Origin: Bacteroidia bacterium
GTDB lineage: Bacteria; Bacteroidota; Bacteroidia; UKL13-3
Assembly: GCA_025454975.1 (NCBI GenBank)
Contig: JALONK010000007.1
Span: forward strand, 40,859-104,858
Direction: 5' to 3'
Length of the DNA: 64,000 nucleotides
Numbering within the stretch: the stretch's first letter is position 1; every line of letters starts with the position of its first letter. The position numbers and the translations under genes are program-made. The notes under the pieces were generated by a model. It was not told the origin of the DNA. It did no database searches and worked only from the letters and a program-made list of their open reading frames with translations. Positions 47,483-55,813 of the stretch are shown piece after piece.

Positions 47483-48702
47483 TCAATATGTAACTGAGGA
47501 ATGGCTTTAACAAAACGAGCACCTTTCTCTTTCAAAAACTGATTTTGTTGACTAACCTCTGTATAAATATTCCATGGTAATACAAGAATATAATCAGGTA
47601 CAATCTCCTTTAATTTATCTGGATGATAAATAGGGATATGGCTTCCGGGAAGAAATTTGTTCTGCTTTGCTTTGGCCGCATCGCACACAAAATGAACTAA
47701 ATCAGGTTTAACTCCCGCATAATTTAATAATGTATTACCTTTTGCGGCAGCTCCATAGGCGGCAACTATTTTATTATTAGTTGATGCTTCCAAAAGAAAG
47801 CTTAACAGGTTGTTTTTTATAAGATCAAATTGTTTTTGGAAATTTTTATAGTATTCAATGGACAACATGCCTCTTTTTTCTTCTTCTGTTAAGAGAGAAG
47901 CTACTTTTAATGATGTTTTATGAGTAGCATTTGTTTTACAACCATATACTCTGATGCTTCCCCCATGTGTACTAATTTCTTCAACATCATATACTCGTAA
48001 TCCATTTTTTTCAAAGATCTGTGTAACGGTAGATAAAGACAAATAAGAAAAATGCTCATGATAAACAGTGTCAAATTGATTAAATTCAACAAGTCGCATC
48101 AAGTGTGGAAATTCTAAAGTTACAGTCCCTTCATCGGTTAATAACATTGATATTCCTTTTGTAAAGTCATTAATGTCCGGTACATGTGCGTAAACATTAT
48201 TGCCAATTATTAGGTCAGCTTTTTTGTTCGCTTCCACCATTGATATTGCAGTATTTGTACCAAAAAATTTTCTTAGTACAGGAACTCCAATTGATTCTGA
48301 AGCATCGGCTGTACTTGAAGTTGGTTCTACTCCTAGACAAGGGATTTTTTTTGCTACAAAATTTTTCAAAAGGTAACCATCATTAGAAGCGATTTCAACT
48401 ACAAATGATTGTTTATTTAAATTTAATCTAGTGCTTATCATTTCAACATAATCTTCTGCGTGCTTCAACCAAGAAGTAGACGTAGATGAAAAGTATGCAT
48501 AATCAGGGCTAAAAAATTCTGTCTCATGCGCATAATCTTCAGTTTGTACCAACCAACATGAATCACAAACACGTAATCGAAGAGGATAATATCTTTCAGC
48601 TTTGGATAAATCTGTTAAACTTAGGTATGAATTAGAAGGTGGTTGAAATCCTAAGTCAAGAACCTTTATTTCAAGTGGTGTAGAACAAAATCTGCAATGC
48701 AT
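47479..48702 (-). CDS. Sugar C-methyltransferase (TylCIII/TcaB9 family)
   Basis: The 407-residue protein has an N-terminal zinc-binding part (HCRFC and later RVCDSC), a SAM-binding core (SFVVEIASNDGYLLKNF), the motif VYHEHFSYLSL and a C-terminal Rossmann-like part (IVAAYGAAAKGNTLLNYAG). The YHEH motif holds residues discussed as catalytic in the C-3 methyltransferase TcaB9. These enzymes methylate a carbon of NDP-4-keto-6-deoxy sugars. It is the first gene of the CDP-sugar set, so the product is likely a C-methyl-branched deoxyhexose. Confidence 0.88.
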   Translation of the reverse strand: MHCRFCSTPLEIKVLDLGFQPPSNSYLSLTDLSKAERYYPLRLRVCDSCWLVQTEDYAHETEFFSPDYAYFSSTSTSWLKHAEDYVEMISTRLNLNKQSFVVEIASNDGYLLKNFVAKKIPCLGVEPTSSTADASESIGVPVLRKFFGTNTAISMVEANKKADLIIGNNVYAHVPDINDFTKGISMLLTDEGTVTLEFPHLMRLVEFNQFDTVYHEHFSYLSLSTVTQIFEKNGLRVYDVEEISTHGGSIRVYGCKTNATHKTSLKVASLLTEEEKRGMLSIEYYKNFQKQFDLIKNNLLSFLLEASTNNKIVAAYGAAAKGNTLLNYAGVKPDLVHFVCDAAKAKQNKFLPGSHIPIYHPDKLKEIVPDYILVLPWNIYTEVSQQNQFLKEKGARFVKAIPQLHIE

Positions 48703-48788
48703 TATTTTTATATTGAAATTATTTGTGTAGGTAGGAATTTTAATTGATGGTTAAAGCATTTACTAAGAAATTTGACATAAAAAGATAA

Positions 48789-49823
48789 TCAATTATTGTT
48801 ACTTAGTTTTTTAGCTAAACCACTTATTGGTTTTTCCATGTATTTATAGCTTACAAAGCTTACCATTAAGGTTATGATGATAGATAATATAATTTTTAAA
48901 TTAAAATCTAGATTTGGACTAATATGTAGCAGTAATCTTTTTACAACAATAAACACAATAGGATGATACAAATATATTCCGTAGCTGGTTTCTCCAATAA
49001 AAAAAAGAGGTTTATGAATCCAGTCGTATTTAGTTTGAGACAATTGATATAAAATAAATGTAATGAGAATACAAATTGTAAAATATACCAACCGTAAGTA
49101 ACCTGAGACTATAATTATTGCATTCCCTTGAACAGGAATGATAAAAAAGGTTATGAACAATATGATTAATAAAAAATTCAATACCTTTTGATTGGTTTTA
49201 AAGTATTCACTATAAGCACCAATTAAAATACCGGCCATAAAAAATGGAATTTGATTTATAGGGTTGGTATAATTTCTCCACTGATCATATATCGACACAT
49301 TTGAGTCTAATATAAAATATGAAAAGTATATACTGATAATTATTGCTAAGAAACTTACCAATGTTTTCCCGTATTTTACCTTTTTAATTAAATATAATAT
49401 CAATGGGAATAAAGAGTAAAATACCAGTTCATTACCAATTGACCATGATCCCATAGCAATATAGCTATTCCAATTAATGAAACCGAAAAGTCCGGTAAAG
49501 TTTAGTATTAATTTATTTGTTTCAGGCAGCTCACTACTTAAAACAAGAGTAAGTATTATGGCCACCCATAACAAAGGGAAAATTCTGAATATTCTTTTCA
49601 GGTAAAACTCTTTCCAAGTAGAAATAGTATTTAGCTCTTTTTTATTATAAACTGAATATAATGTTAATCCACTCAAAACATAAAATATAGATACACCATA
49701 GAAGCCGATTTTTTCCAGTGGATTTGCGACATCAAACTTTCCATACTTAAAACCCAGATAATGGTAAATCATGATTCCAAAGGCCGCCAATCCTCTAAGA
49801 TAATCAAGCGTTGCTATTCTCAT
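48789..49823 (-). CDS. Membrane acyltransferase, family 3 (OafA/YrhL-like)
   Basis: The 344-residue protein has about ten membrane helices and opens IATLDYLRGLAAFGIMIYHY, with the conserved RGLA and the histidine of helix 1. SWSIGNELVFYSLFPLILYL and FIGETSYGIYLYHPIVF are further family motifs. Such proteins O-acetylate surface glycans from the cytoplasmic acetyl-CoA pool. It overlaps the HisH-like gene by 4 bp; an 86-bp gap follows to the C-methyltransferase gene. Confidence 0.9.
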   Translation of the reverse strand: MRIATLDYLRGLAAFGIMIYHYLGFKYGKFDVANPLEKIGFYGVSIFYVLSGLTLYSVYNKKELNTISTWKEFYLKRIFRIFPLLWVAIILTLVLSSELPETNKLILNFTGLFGFINWNSYIAMGSWSIGNELVFYSLFPLILYLIKKVKYGKTLVSFLAIIISIYFSYFILDSNVSIYDQWRNYTNPINQIPFFMAGILIGAYSEYFKTNQKVLNFLLIILFITFFIIPVQGNAIIIVSGYLRLVYFTICILITFILYQLSQTKYDWIHKPLFFIGETSYGIYLYHPIVFIVVKRLLLHISPNLDFNLKIILSIIITLMVSFVSYKYMEKPISGLAKKLSNNN

Positions 49824-50446
49824 GATAGGGTTATGAATTGTTTCAGCATATCTAATCCTGCTTCACCGCTTTTTTCCGGGTGAAATTGAGTTCCCCAAAT
49901 ATTGTCTTTATTGACCATACTGGTAAAAGGAAGGTCATAAAAATTGCTTATTCCAAGTTGATGTTCCAAGTGAGTGGTATTAGCATAAAAGGAGTGTACA
50001 AAATACATGTAGTTCTCTGAGTTATTATTCAACAATTTGTTTTTATGTTGTACCATTACTTTACTCCATCCAATATGTGGTATTACATGTTTTTGGTATT
50101 TCGAGGATGATTCAGGCAATGGGATTACCTCTCCCGGAATCAAATTTAAACCTTTAGTGAGTTGCACTTCAGTACCAGAAGTTAATAACATCTGCATACC
50201 TAAGCAGATTCCTAATAACGGCTTACCGGTTTTGGTAAATTCATGTATTGCTTCCGGAATATTTCTCTTATGAAGTTCATTCATTCCATCGTAAAAAGCA
50301 CCAACACCCGGTAGCACTAAAAGGTCTGCGCGTATAATTTCCAGAGGGTTTTCAGTAACTGCTACCTTGGTATTTAATTTTTCAAAAGCTCTTGAAATAC
50401 TTAACAAGTTGCTCATTCCATAATCAATAATTGTAATTTGTTTCAT
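49820..50446 (-). CDS. HisH-like glutamine amidotransferase (cassette 3)
   Basis: The 208-residue protein keeps the triad: C81 in LGICLGMQML, H189 and E191 in GTQFHPEKS. LPGVGAFYDGMNELH forms the oxyanion loop. It would feed ammonia to the HisF-like barrel encoded immediately upstream, with which it shares one base. Gene order in this cassette is amidotransferase, HisF, HisH, different from the other two cassettes. Confidence 0.92.
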   Translation of the reverse strand: MKQITIIDYGMSNLLSISRAFEKLNTKVAVTENPLEIIRADLLVLPGVGAFYDGMNELHKRNIPEAIHEFTKTGKPLLGICLGMQMLLTSGTEVQLTKGLNLIPGEVIPLPESSSKYQKHVIPHIGWSKVMVQHKNKLLNNNSENYMYFVHSFYANTTHLEHQLGISNFYDLPFTSMVNKDNIWGTQFHPEKSGEAGLDMLKQFITLS

Positions 50447-51198
50447 TAAGGACGGATGAGTATTTGATGATTACTTAATTCAGATTTTAATTGCTTTACA
50501 TTACACTTATTATAATGTAAAGCATGAGCAATTGCTACTGCATCGGCTCCATAATTAAATGCTTCAATAGCATGGTTTGGATTTCCAAAACCTCCGCAAG
50601 CTATGATGGGTACATTAATTTTTTTCGAGATATGGTCAACTAATGAATTGTCAAATCCTTTTTGTGTACCTTCTTTATCAACAGATGTTAAAAGGATTTC
50701 GCCTGCACCTAGTTCAACTGCCTTTTCAATCCATTCAAGAACATCCATATTGGTATATTCTCTAGCACTATCGTAGGCCGCTACCCACATATTATTTCTT
50801 TTTTTTGCTTGAACGGATAGTACCATACATTGTTTACCAAATCTATTAGCGATTTCACTTATAATATTTGGATTTTTTATTGCTGCTGTATTTATGGCTA
50901 CTTTATCGGCTCCGCTTCTTAATATTTCTGTTGCATCTTCTAATGTTCGAATTCCTCCTCCAACTGTTAGAGGTACAAAAACATTTTCGGTAGTTTTTCT
51001 TACAATTTCTTTAATGCTATCTCGGTTATATAAACTGGCAACTGCATCAACATATATTATTTCATCAATGCCCTGTTCATAATATTTTAAGCAATATTCA
51101 TTTGGATCTCCTAAGAATCTCCAGCCTTCCAGATGAATACCTTTAATCAACCGATTACCTTTTACATCAAGTCGTGCAATAATTCTTTTAGCAGTCAT
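50446..51198 (-). CDS. HisF-like ammonia-channel subunit (cassette 3), lacks Asp130
   Basis: The 250-residue barrel keeps D11 (RIIARLDVKG) but has glutamine at position 130 (VLSVQAK) where HisF has aspartate. This is the opposite loss from the other two HisF-like proteins in the locus. TVGGGIRTLEDAT and IIACGGFGNPNHAIEAF are intact loops. The loss again argues against true imidazole glycerol phosphate synthesis and for ammonia delivery to the amidotransferase encoded 9 bp upstream. Confidence 0.9.
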   Translation of the reverse strand: MTAKRIIARLDVKGNRLIKGIHLEGWRFLGDPNEYCLKYYEQGIDEIIYVDAVASLYNRDSIKEIVRKTTENVFVPLTVGGGIRTLEDATEILRSGADKVAINTAAIKNPNIISEIANRFGKQCMVLSVQAKKRNNMWVAAYDSAREYTNMDVLEWIEKAVELGAGEILLTSVDKEGTQKGFDNSLVDHISKKINVPIIACGGFGNPNHAIEAFNYGADAVAIAHALHYNKCNVKQLKSELSNHQILIRP

Positions 51199-51207
51199 TA
51201 TTGTAGT

Positions 51208-52413
51208 TTATTGCACTTTGTGTTTTAGTTCCCATTTTCCGTAAACCTTCTGCCAAAGATGTGGTGAACGTGCTTTATCAATCACCTCCCAATATCTTTC
51301 TTCACTAATTCCGGTATAGTCTAAGAAATCTTGAAAATATTTTTGAGGAAATTCACCATCATATTTATTCATCAATTCAATGGCTTCTTCTCTGCTAATA
51401 AATCCATCTCGGATATCTCTGCATGCATCATTCATTGCTCTTCCTTGTCCGAATTTAATAAACATTGTGAAGTAATGTTGCCCATCAATTTTATCATCTA
51501 AACTTGCAAATTTAGAATAGGTACCTTCGCTTCTTCCATCCGGATTTGGTTGGAATTTTGAATGTTCCATGGCATAGTAATAATTTTCTTGTGGCGACCA
51601 GTTATGATAAAAACTATAATAATGTACTTCAATTCCTGCTTTTCTTATCGGATCGGCAAGTAAAGGTTTGTACAAATACATATCTTTTTGGTCAATGCCA
51701 AATTGATGTAAATCTTTAATATGTACACCACCAAAATATAAGTCAGCCTCATCTGTTTCTCTGGTGAAATGTTCAATATTCATGAGTGGGCTGTAGTTTT
51801 CACCAATTTTGTTATGTGCCTCAGCATGGTTTTCACCATACATAATTAGTTGAACTCCGTATTGTAAAGCCATACGAGGTGCAACATTTTTTTGACCAAT
51901 AATAAATGGTTGAAAAGGATTAACCAGGTTTTCAAATGCAAGTCGAGTTAGTTTACCATGCACTTCTCCATTAGGAGTAACAAGCACATTATCGAAACCG
52001 GCATCAATCATACTTTGAAAATTTTGCCAACCAATTTCAGTATACCTGTGGGGAGCCCATGTAACTGTTAATGGATTCATCCCATATTTATATTTCAGTT
52101 CATGTGCTACAAAGAAACTATCCTTACCTCCGCTTGAAGGTACAATCACATCGTACGTACCATCATTTCTTCTAAATCTGTTGCACAATTCCCTAAGTTG
52201 ATTTTCTCGATCAACCCAATCTATTTTCTTTTTTTCTTCAAACCATTTACATGCATCGCAAATGCCGTCTTCACCGAACCCGACAGTATCTATTCTTGTA
52301 TCTTTTTTAACAAATTCTCTTGAAGTACTAGGTCGTTGATTATTTATCACACATCGTTTGCAAAAAATTACGTTTGACGGTAAACCATGTAAGGTGATGT
52401 TTTCGTTATTCAT
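51208..52413 (-). CDS. N-acetyl sugar amidotransferase, WbpG/PtmG-like (cassette 3)
   Basis: The ATG at 52413 (MNNENITLHG; 401 residues) is preferred over a TTG two codons upstream. The zinc ribbon is intact (C18xxC21, C52xxC55) and the PP-loop SGGKDS lies at 94-99. YGENHAEAHNKIGENYSPLM and FGQGRAMNDACRDIRDG are family-like. It lies just downstream of CMP-sugar synthetase and NeuC genes, so the target is likely a sialic or legionaminic acid precursor; PtmG of Campylobacter makes acetamidino-legionaminic acid. It overlaps neuA by 8 bp. Confidence 0.89.
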   Translation of the reverse strand: MNNENITLHGLPSNVIFCKRCVINNQRPSTSREFVKKDTRIDTVGFGEDGICDACKWFEEKKKIDWVDRENQLRELCNRFRRNDGTYDVIVPSSGGKDSFFVAHELKYKYGMNPLTVTWAPHRYTEIGWQNFQSMIDAGFDNVLVTPNGEVHGKLTRLAFENLVNPFQPFIIGQKNVAPRMALQYGVQLIMYGENHAEAHNKIGENYSPLMNIEHFTRETDEADLYFGGVHIKDLHQFGIDQKDMYLYKPLLADPIRKAGIEVHYYSFYHNWSPQENYYYAMEHSKFQPNPDGRSEGTYSKFASLDDKIDGQHYFTMFIKFGQGRAMNDACRDIRDGFISREEAIELMNKYDGEFPQKYFQDFLDYTGISEERYWEVIDKARSPHLWQKVYGKWELKHKVQ

Positions 52414-53122
52414 GTTCAAATTGTTTTGTATAGTTCGTTATAAATGCTTCTGCTTTTTCCCAATCATCCATGGCATCAATGTTAATATCAGCCCCTTCAT
52501 AAGTATTTATTAAGTAAGCAAGCTTTTTACCTGTAAAAGTTTTTTGGTTTAATAATACCTCAACTGTAGTAATATAAATTTGTCCGTCTCTATAGTATGC
52601 ATCAGGTAATTCTTGTCTTCTACCAATTAATTCTTCATCACCTGTTGATATACTTAAAAAGTTATTTTCATTAACTTTAAATACCCAATGAGGATTAAAT
52701 TGATGGGGCACTTGTTTTACGCTAACCAGTGAATCGGCGCCGGTTTTAATAAATGTATCAAACGCTTTATTGATGATTCCTTTTTCTCTAAACGGAGAAG
52801 TAGGTTGCAGTAAAACCACTGCATCATAAGTCTGATTTGATTTTTGTAATTCATTTAAAGCATGAACCACGACATCTATTGATTTAGCAGCGTCGGTAGC
52901 CAATTCCTTTGGGCGTATAAAAGGAACCATAAACCCAATTTCTTTCCCTATTGAAGCAATTTCTTCATCGTCTGTACTTAACAATATTTCATCAAACAGA
53001 TTAGATGATTTAGCAGCTTGATAGGTATACCATAATAATGGTTTATCACCTAGAAGTTTTATATTTTTTCTTGGCACTCCTTTAGACCCTCCTCGGGCTG
53101 GAATGATAGCTAGCAGTTTCAA
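52406..53122 (-). CDS. neuA: CMP-nonulosonic acid synthetase (NeuA/LegF-like)
   Basis: The 238-residue protein has IIPARGGSKGVPRKNIKLLG, LLSTDDEEIASIGKEIGF and LLQPTSPFREKGIINKAFDTF, the CMP-sialic acid synthetase pattern. It activates the second nonulosonic acid with CTP. The start is TTG at 53122, overlapping the stop of neuC in the form TTGA, which suggests coupled translation. Its closest functional name could also be legF; sequence alone does not decide. Confidence 0.88.
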   Translation of the reverse strand: MKLLAIIPARGGSKGVPRKNIKLLGDKPLLWYTYQAAKSSNLFDEILLSTDDEEIASIGKEIGFMVPFIRPKELATDAAKSIDVVVHALNELQKSNQTYDAVVLLQPTSPFREKGIINKAFDTFIKTGADSLVSVKQVPHQFNPHWVFKVNENNFLSISTGDEELIGRRQELPDAYYRDGQIYITTVEVLLNQKTFTGKKLAYLINTYEGADINIDAMDDWEKAEAFITNYTKQFEHE

Positions 53123-54279
53123 TAGGTTATTTTTTTATCTATGTTAGGTTGAATTTTTGTGAGTACTTCTGCTATATTTTTCCCTGCATTACCTGTTCCG
53201 TAAATTGTATCTTTTTCATACCTGCCATTTGCTATTTGTTTGGCGATGGCAGTTGAAATAGCTTCACTATTATAATCAACATCAATAACATTTTTACCTC
53301 TAGCTCTTCCATGTTGCCTTGTGCCAATATTTACAACGGGTACACCAAGATAAGCACACTCTCTAATGCCAACACTGGAATTTCCTATTAGGCATTTACT
53401 ATTATACAGCAACCTTAAGAAATCTGTAGGTTCCATGTTTTTGAAAAAATGAATATTTTCAGGTTTTTCAATTTCTCTAAAACTTCGTATTCCATTAGAT
53501 GTTCCATCAGCACCGGCATCAACATTAGGCCAAAAGAAAAAGGTTGGCATTTGCAGCGATTTAATAGCTTGTAAGGTTTCATTAATTTGTTTGCGTGATG
53601 CTTTGAATTCTGTTGTTACCGGATGTTGCATAACCACAACATATCCATTATTGATATCCATTTCTTTACCAACACCACCATATTTAGAAAATGGGTTGAA
53701 GTCAAGTTCAGTATTTGGAAAAATTTCTTCTGCCAAATCTATTGAAGGGCATCCAGTCACAAAAACCGATTCCTGATTTTCTCCCATTTTAATCACACGT
53801 TCAGCAGCATCTTTTGATGCAACCAAATGCACATCTGAAAGTTTTGTAATTGCATGCCTCACTTTTTCATCAATATTTCCGGTTACTTCTCCTCCTTGAA
53901 TGTGAATCAGAGGTATGTTCATATAGGAAGCCGCAATTGCGGTTGACATGGTTTCGTATCTATCTGCAATGGTAATTATCAAATCAGGATTAAGATTATT
54001 AAAAACTGTTGATAGTTCAATAATTCCTAATCCGGTTGTTTTGGCCATTGACATTGGACTTTCACCCTCCAATACATTGTACACCTTAGAGTGAATTTGA
54101 AATCCATCTTTTTCAATATAGTTAACAGCAGTCCCATAACGATCTAATAGGGCAGAGGCAGCTACTATTAATTTTAGTTCAAGGTTAGGATGTTCTTGAA
54201 TGGCCTTTAGGGCTGTTTTTATTCTGCTGTAACTCGGACGAGCAGTTACAACGACAGCTATTTTACGTTTCGTTTTCAA
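53119..54279 (-). CDS. neuC: Hydrolysing UDP-GlcNAc 2-epimerase (NeuC/LegG-like)
   Basis: The 386-residue protein begins KRKIAVVVTARPSYSRIKTA, with IIELSTVFNNLNPDLIITIADR and HIQGGEVTGNIDEKVRHAIT, the pattern of hydrolysing epimerases such as NeuC and LegG. It releases ManNAc, or a 2,4-diacetamido-6-deoxymannose, for the NeuB-type synthase. The start appears to be TTG at 54279; no in-frame ATG lies between it and the stop at 54304. The decayed DUF559 gene lies upstream and separates it from neuB. Confidence 0.9.
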   Translation of the reverse strand: MKTKRKIAVVVTARPSYSRIKTALKAIQEHPNLELKLIVAASALLDRYGTAVNYIEKDGFQIHSKVYNVLEGESPMSMAKTTGLGIIELSTVFNNLNPDLIITIADRYETMSTAIAASYMNIPLIHIQGGEVTGNIDEKVRHAITKLSDVHLVASKDAAERVIKMGENQESVFVTGCPSIDLAEEIFPNTELDFNPFSKYGGVGKEMDINNGYVVVMQHPVTTEFKASRKQINETLQAIKSLQMPTFFFWPNVDAGADGTSNGIRSFREIEKPENIHFFKNMEPTDFLRLLYNSKCLIGNSSVGIRECAYLGVPVVNIGTRQHGRARGKNVIDVDYNSEAISTAIAKQIANGRYEKDTIYGTGNAGKNIAEVLTKIQPNIDKKITY

Positions 54280-54310
54280 TGTGAGTTTTTTTTTAAATGG
54301 TGTTCACAAT

Positions 54311-54382
54311 GTGCACTGAGTGAGCACGGGGTGCGTATAATTTTATTTCACACCCAACCCCAAAAGGGGTGCTCTTAAGCAC
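54311..54382. repeat. Cluster of small GC-rich hairpins next to the DUF559 remnant
   Basis: Three inverted repeats lie in 72 bp: GTGC-N9-GCAC at 54311-54327, ACCCC-AAAA-GGGGT at 54357-54370, and GTGCT-CTTA-AGCAC at 54369-54382, the last two sharing two bases. The segment is much more GC-rich than its surroundings. No T-run follows on either strand, so it does not look like a normal terminator. It may be the end of the inserted segment that carried the DUF559 gene. Confidence 0.4.
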
Positions 54383-54442
54383 TGATTATCGTTGAAGTTA
54401 AATTATTGGCTGCTGTATCCAATAGAGATAGGGTTAGGGCTG

Positions 54443-54787
54443 TTATTGATTAATAATGACTTCAATATCCTTAAGAGAATTCTTTGGATTCACGCTATTG
54501 ATGCATATCATTACTTTAATAATCCACTTCATCATATCATCTTCCCCTTGTATATCGAATGCCATTTAACCTGTATTTTTAATATAATGTATACCTTTCC
54601 GTTTAATTACCAATTTCTATTTATAACAGTAAAATTCAGAGATGTATGAACCTATTGGATTATGTCTTCTGAATTTATAGTTCTTATATCGTTTTTTGTA
54701 GAAATCAAATTCGCTTTCGGATTGAGTAGTGTTGTTTCTTTTTGATTTGGCTTTTAGGAATATTTTTGGTGATGCACCATAAAACAT
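54443..54787 (-). pseudogene. Decayed DUF559 (Vsr-like endonuclease domain) gene with two in-frame stops
   Basis: Reading from the ATG at 54787, one frame runs for 114 codons to TAA at 54443, with internal TAG at 54617-54619 and TAA at 54566-54568 and no frameshift. The first part is MFYGASPKIF ... YKFRRHNPIGSYISEFYCYK, and the family usually has KFRRQHPIxxYIxDFYC there. After the TAG come KLVIKRKGIHY, where the family has KLVIEIDGxIH, and after the TAA FDIQGEDDMMKWIIKVM, like the FDxxRxxxLxxxGIKVI tail. Total length fits the family (about 110-120). The acidic residues of the EIDG motif are lost. The gene is therefore dead and evolving freely. Confidence 0.8.
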
Positions 54788-54808
54788 ATCTATCCATGAA
54801 CTTCGTTT

Positions 54809-55813
54809 TTAAATCAAATCATCATCTCTCAAAAAACTCCACTTCTCTAAATCTCGCTTTAATTCTTTTCCAATTACTTTTTGAAATTCTTTTGCTGCTA
54901 TTCCTTGATTTCCGGGCTTCTTCGATTCTAAGTCATTAATAGTAATCATGTGTCCTTTCGATAAATCTTTATTAACGGATAAACTTTTACCAAACATGTT
55001 TTTTAGTTGAGTAAAGTTTGATGCATCATTTTTTTGGTGAGGTGAAGAGAGCGCAGTTTCGATGGTTCTTACGCTTTTTACCAATTGTTTTGTTTGTTCT
55101 AAAGTTAATGAGGCTTTAGCATCGGGGCCAAACATTTGATGATGAAACACTACATGAAATTCTAAAATTGTTGCACCTAGCGTTGCAGCCGAAAGACATG
55201 CAATTATATCTGCTGAATGATCTGAGAATCCAATAGGTAAACCGTATCTTAATCTCATCTCACCTATTGCAGATAAACCCCACTGATTTGGCTGAGTAGG
55301 ATAGGCGGTTGTGCATTGCAATAAGGAAAGCGGATTACCATAAGGCGTCAGAAAGTTAATGGTGTCATCCAATTCACTCCAATCACTCATTCCTGAAGAT
55401 AAAATAATCGGTTTTTTAGTTCGGGCAATTTTGTCGAGCATTAAATAATTTGTTAGCTCTCCTGAACCTATTTTATATTTATTGACATTTATTTTCTCTA
55501 ATAAATCTACTGCGGCTAAAGAAAAAGGTGAGGAGATAAATTCCATGTTTTTTTCTTCGCAATGTTGTTTCAATCCCATCCATTGTTCAGGGCTAAACTC
55601 CATTCGTTTCCAATAGTCGTAACGCGTTTTATCTTCATAACTGAAATTCACCCTAAATTGTTCTTCTTTACTACTTTCAGCCTCAGCAATATGAGTTTGA
55701 AACTTTACTGCATTTACCCCTGTTTCTGCTAATGCATCAATATAACTGTGAGCAATACCTAAACTGCCTTCATGTGCTTGAGCAATCTCTGCTATAATAA
55801 AAATTTCAGACAT
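54809..55813 (-). CDS. neuB: N-acetylneuraminate synthase family protein, divergent NeuB
   Basis: The 334-residue protein has FIIAEIAQAHEGSLGIAHSY, NAVKFQTH, YKIGSGELTNYLML and GFSDHSADII, so the key lysines and the first metal histidine of NeuB are present. The usual EKHFTLDR segment is replaced by LEFHVVFHHQMFGPDAKASL; a histidine remains in place, but the lysine before it is gone. A C-terminal SAF domain begins at about 270. It should condense a hexosamine with phosphoenolpyruvate to a nine-carbon acid. The substrate may differ from ManNAc. It shares one base with the upstream regulator-like gene. Confidence 0.87.
   Translation of the reverse strand: MSEIFIIAEIAQAHEGSLGIAHSYIDALAETGVNAVKFQTHIAEAESSKEEQFRVNFSYEDKTRYDYWKRMEFSPEQWMGLKQHCEEKNMEFISSPFSLAAVDLLEKINVNKYKIGSGELTNYLMLDKIARTKKPIILSSGMSDWSELDDTINFLTPYGNPLSLLQCTTAYPTQPNQWGLSAIGEMRLRYGLPIGFSDHSADIIACLSAATLGATILEFHVVFHHQMFGPDAKASLTLEQTKQLVKSVRTIETALSSPHQKNDASNFTQLKNMFGKSLSVNKDLSKGHMITINDLESKKPGNQGIAAKEFQKVIGKELKRDLEKWSFLRDDDLI

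Noticed and set aside
54357..54382. Rho-independent terminator between neuB and neuC
   Set aside because: Stems are only 5 bp and no T-tract follows on the minus strand.
54392..54649. Plus-strand open frame of 85 codons in the neuB-neuC gap
   Set aside because: It is opposite the DUF559 remnant, whose conceptual translation matches a family, while this frame does not.
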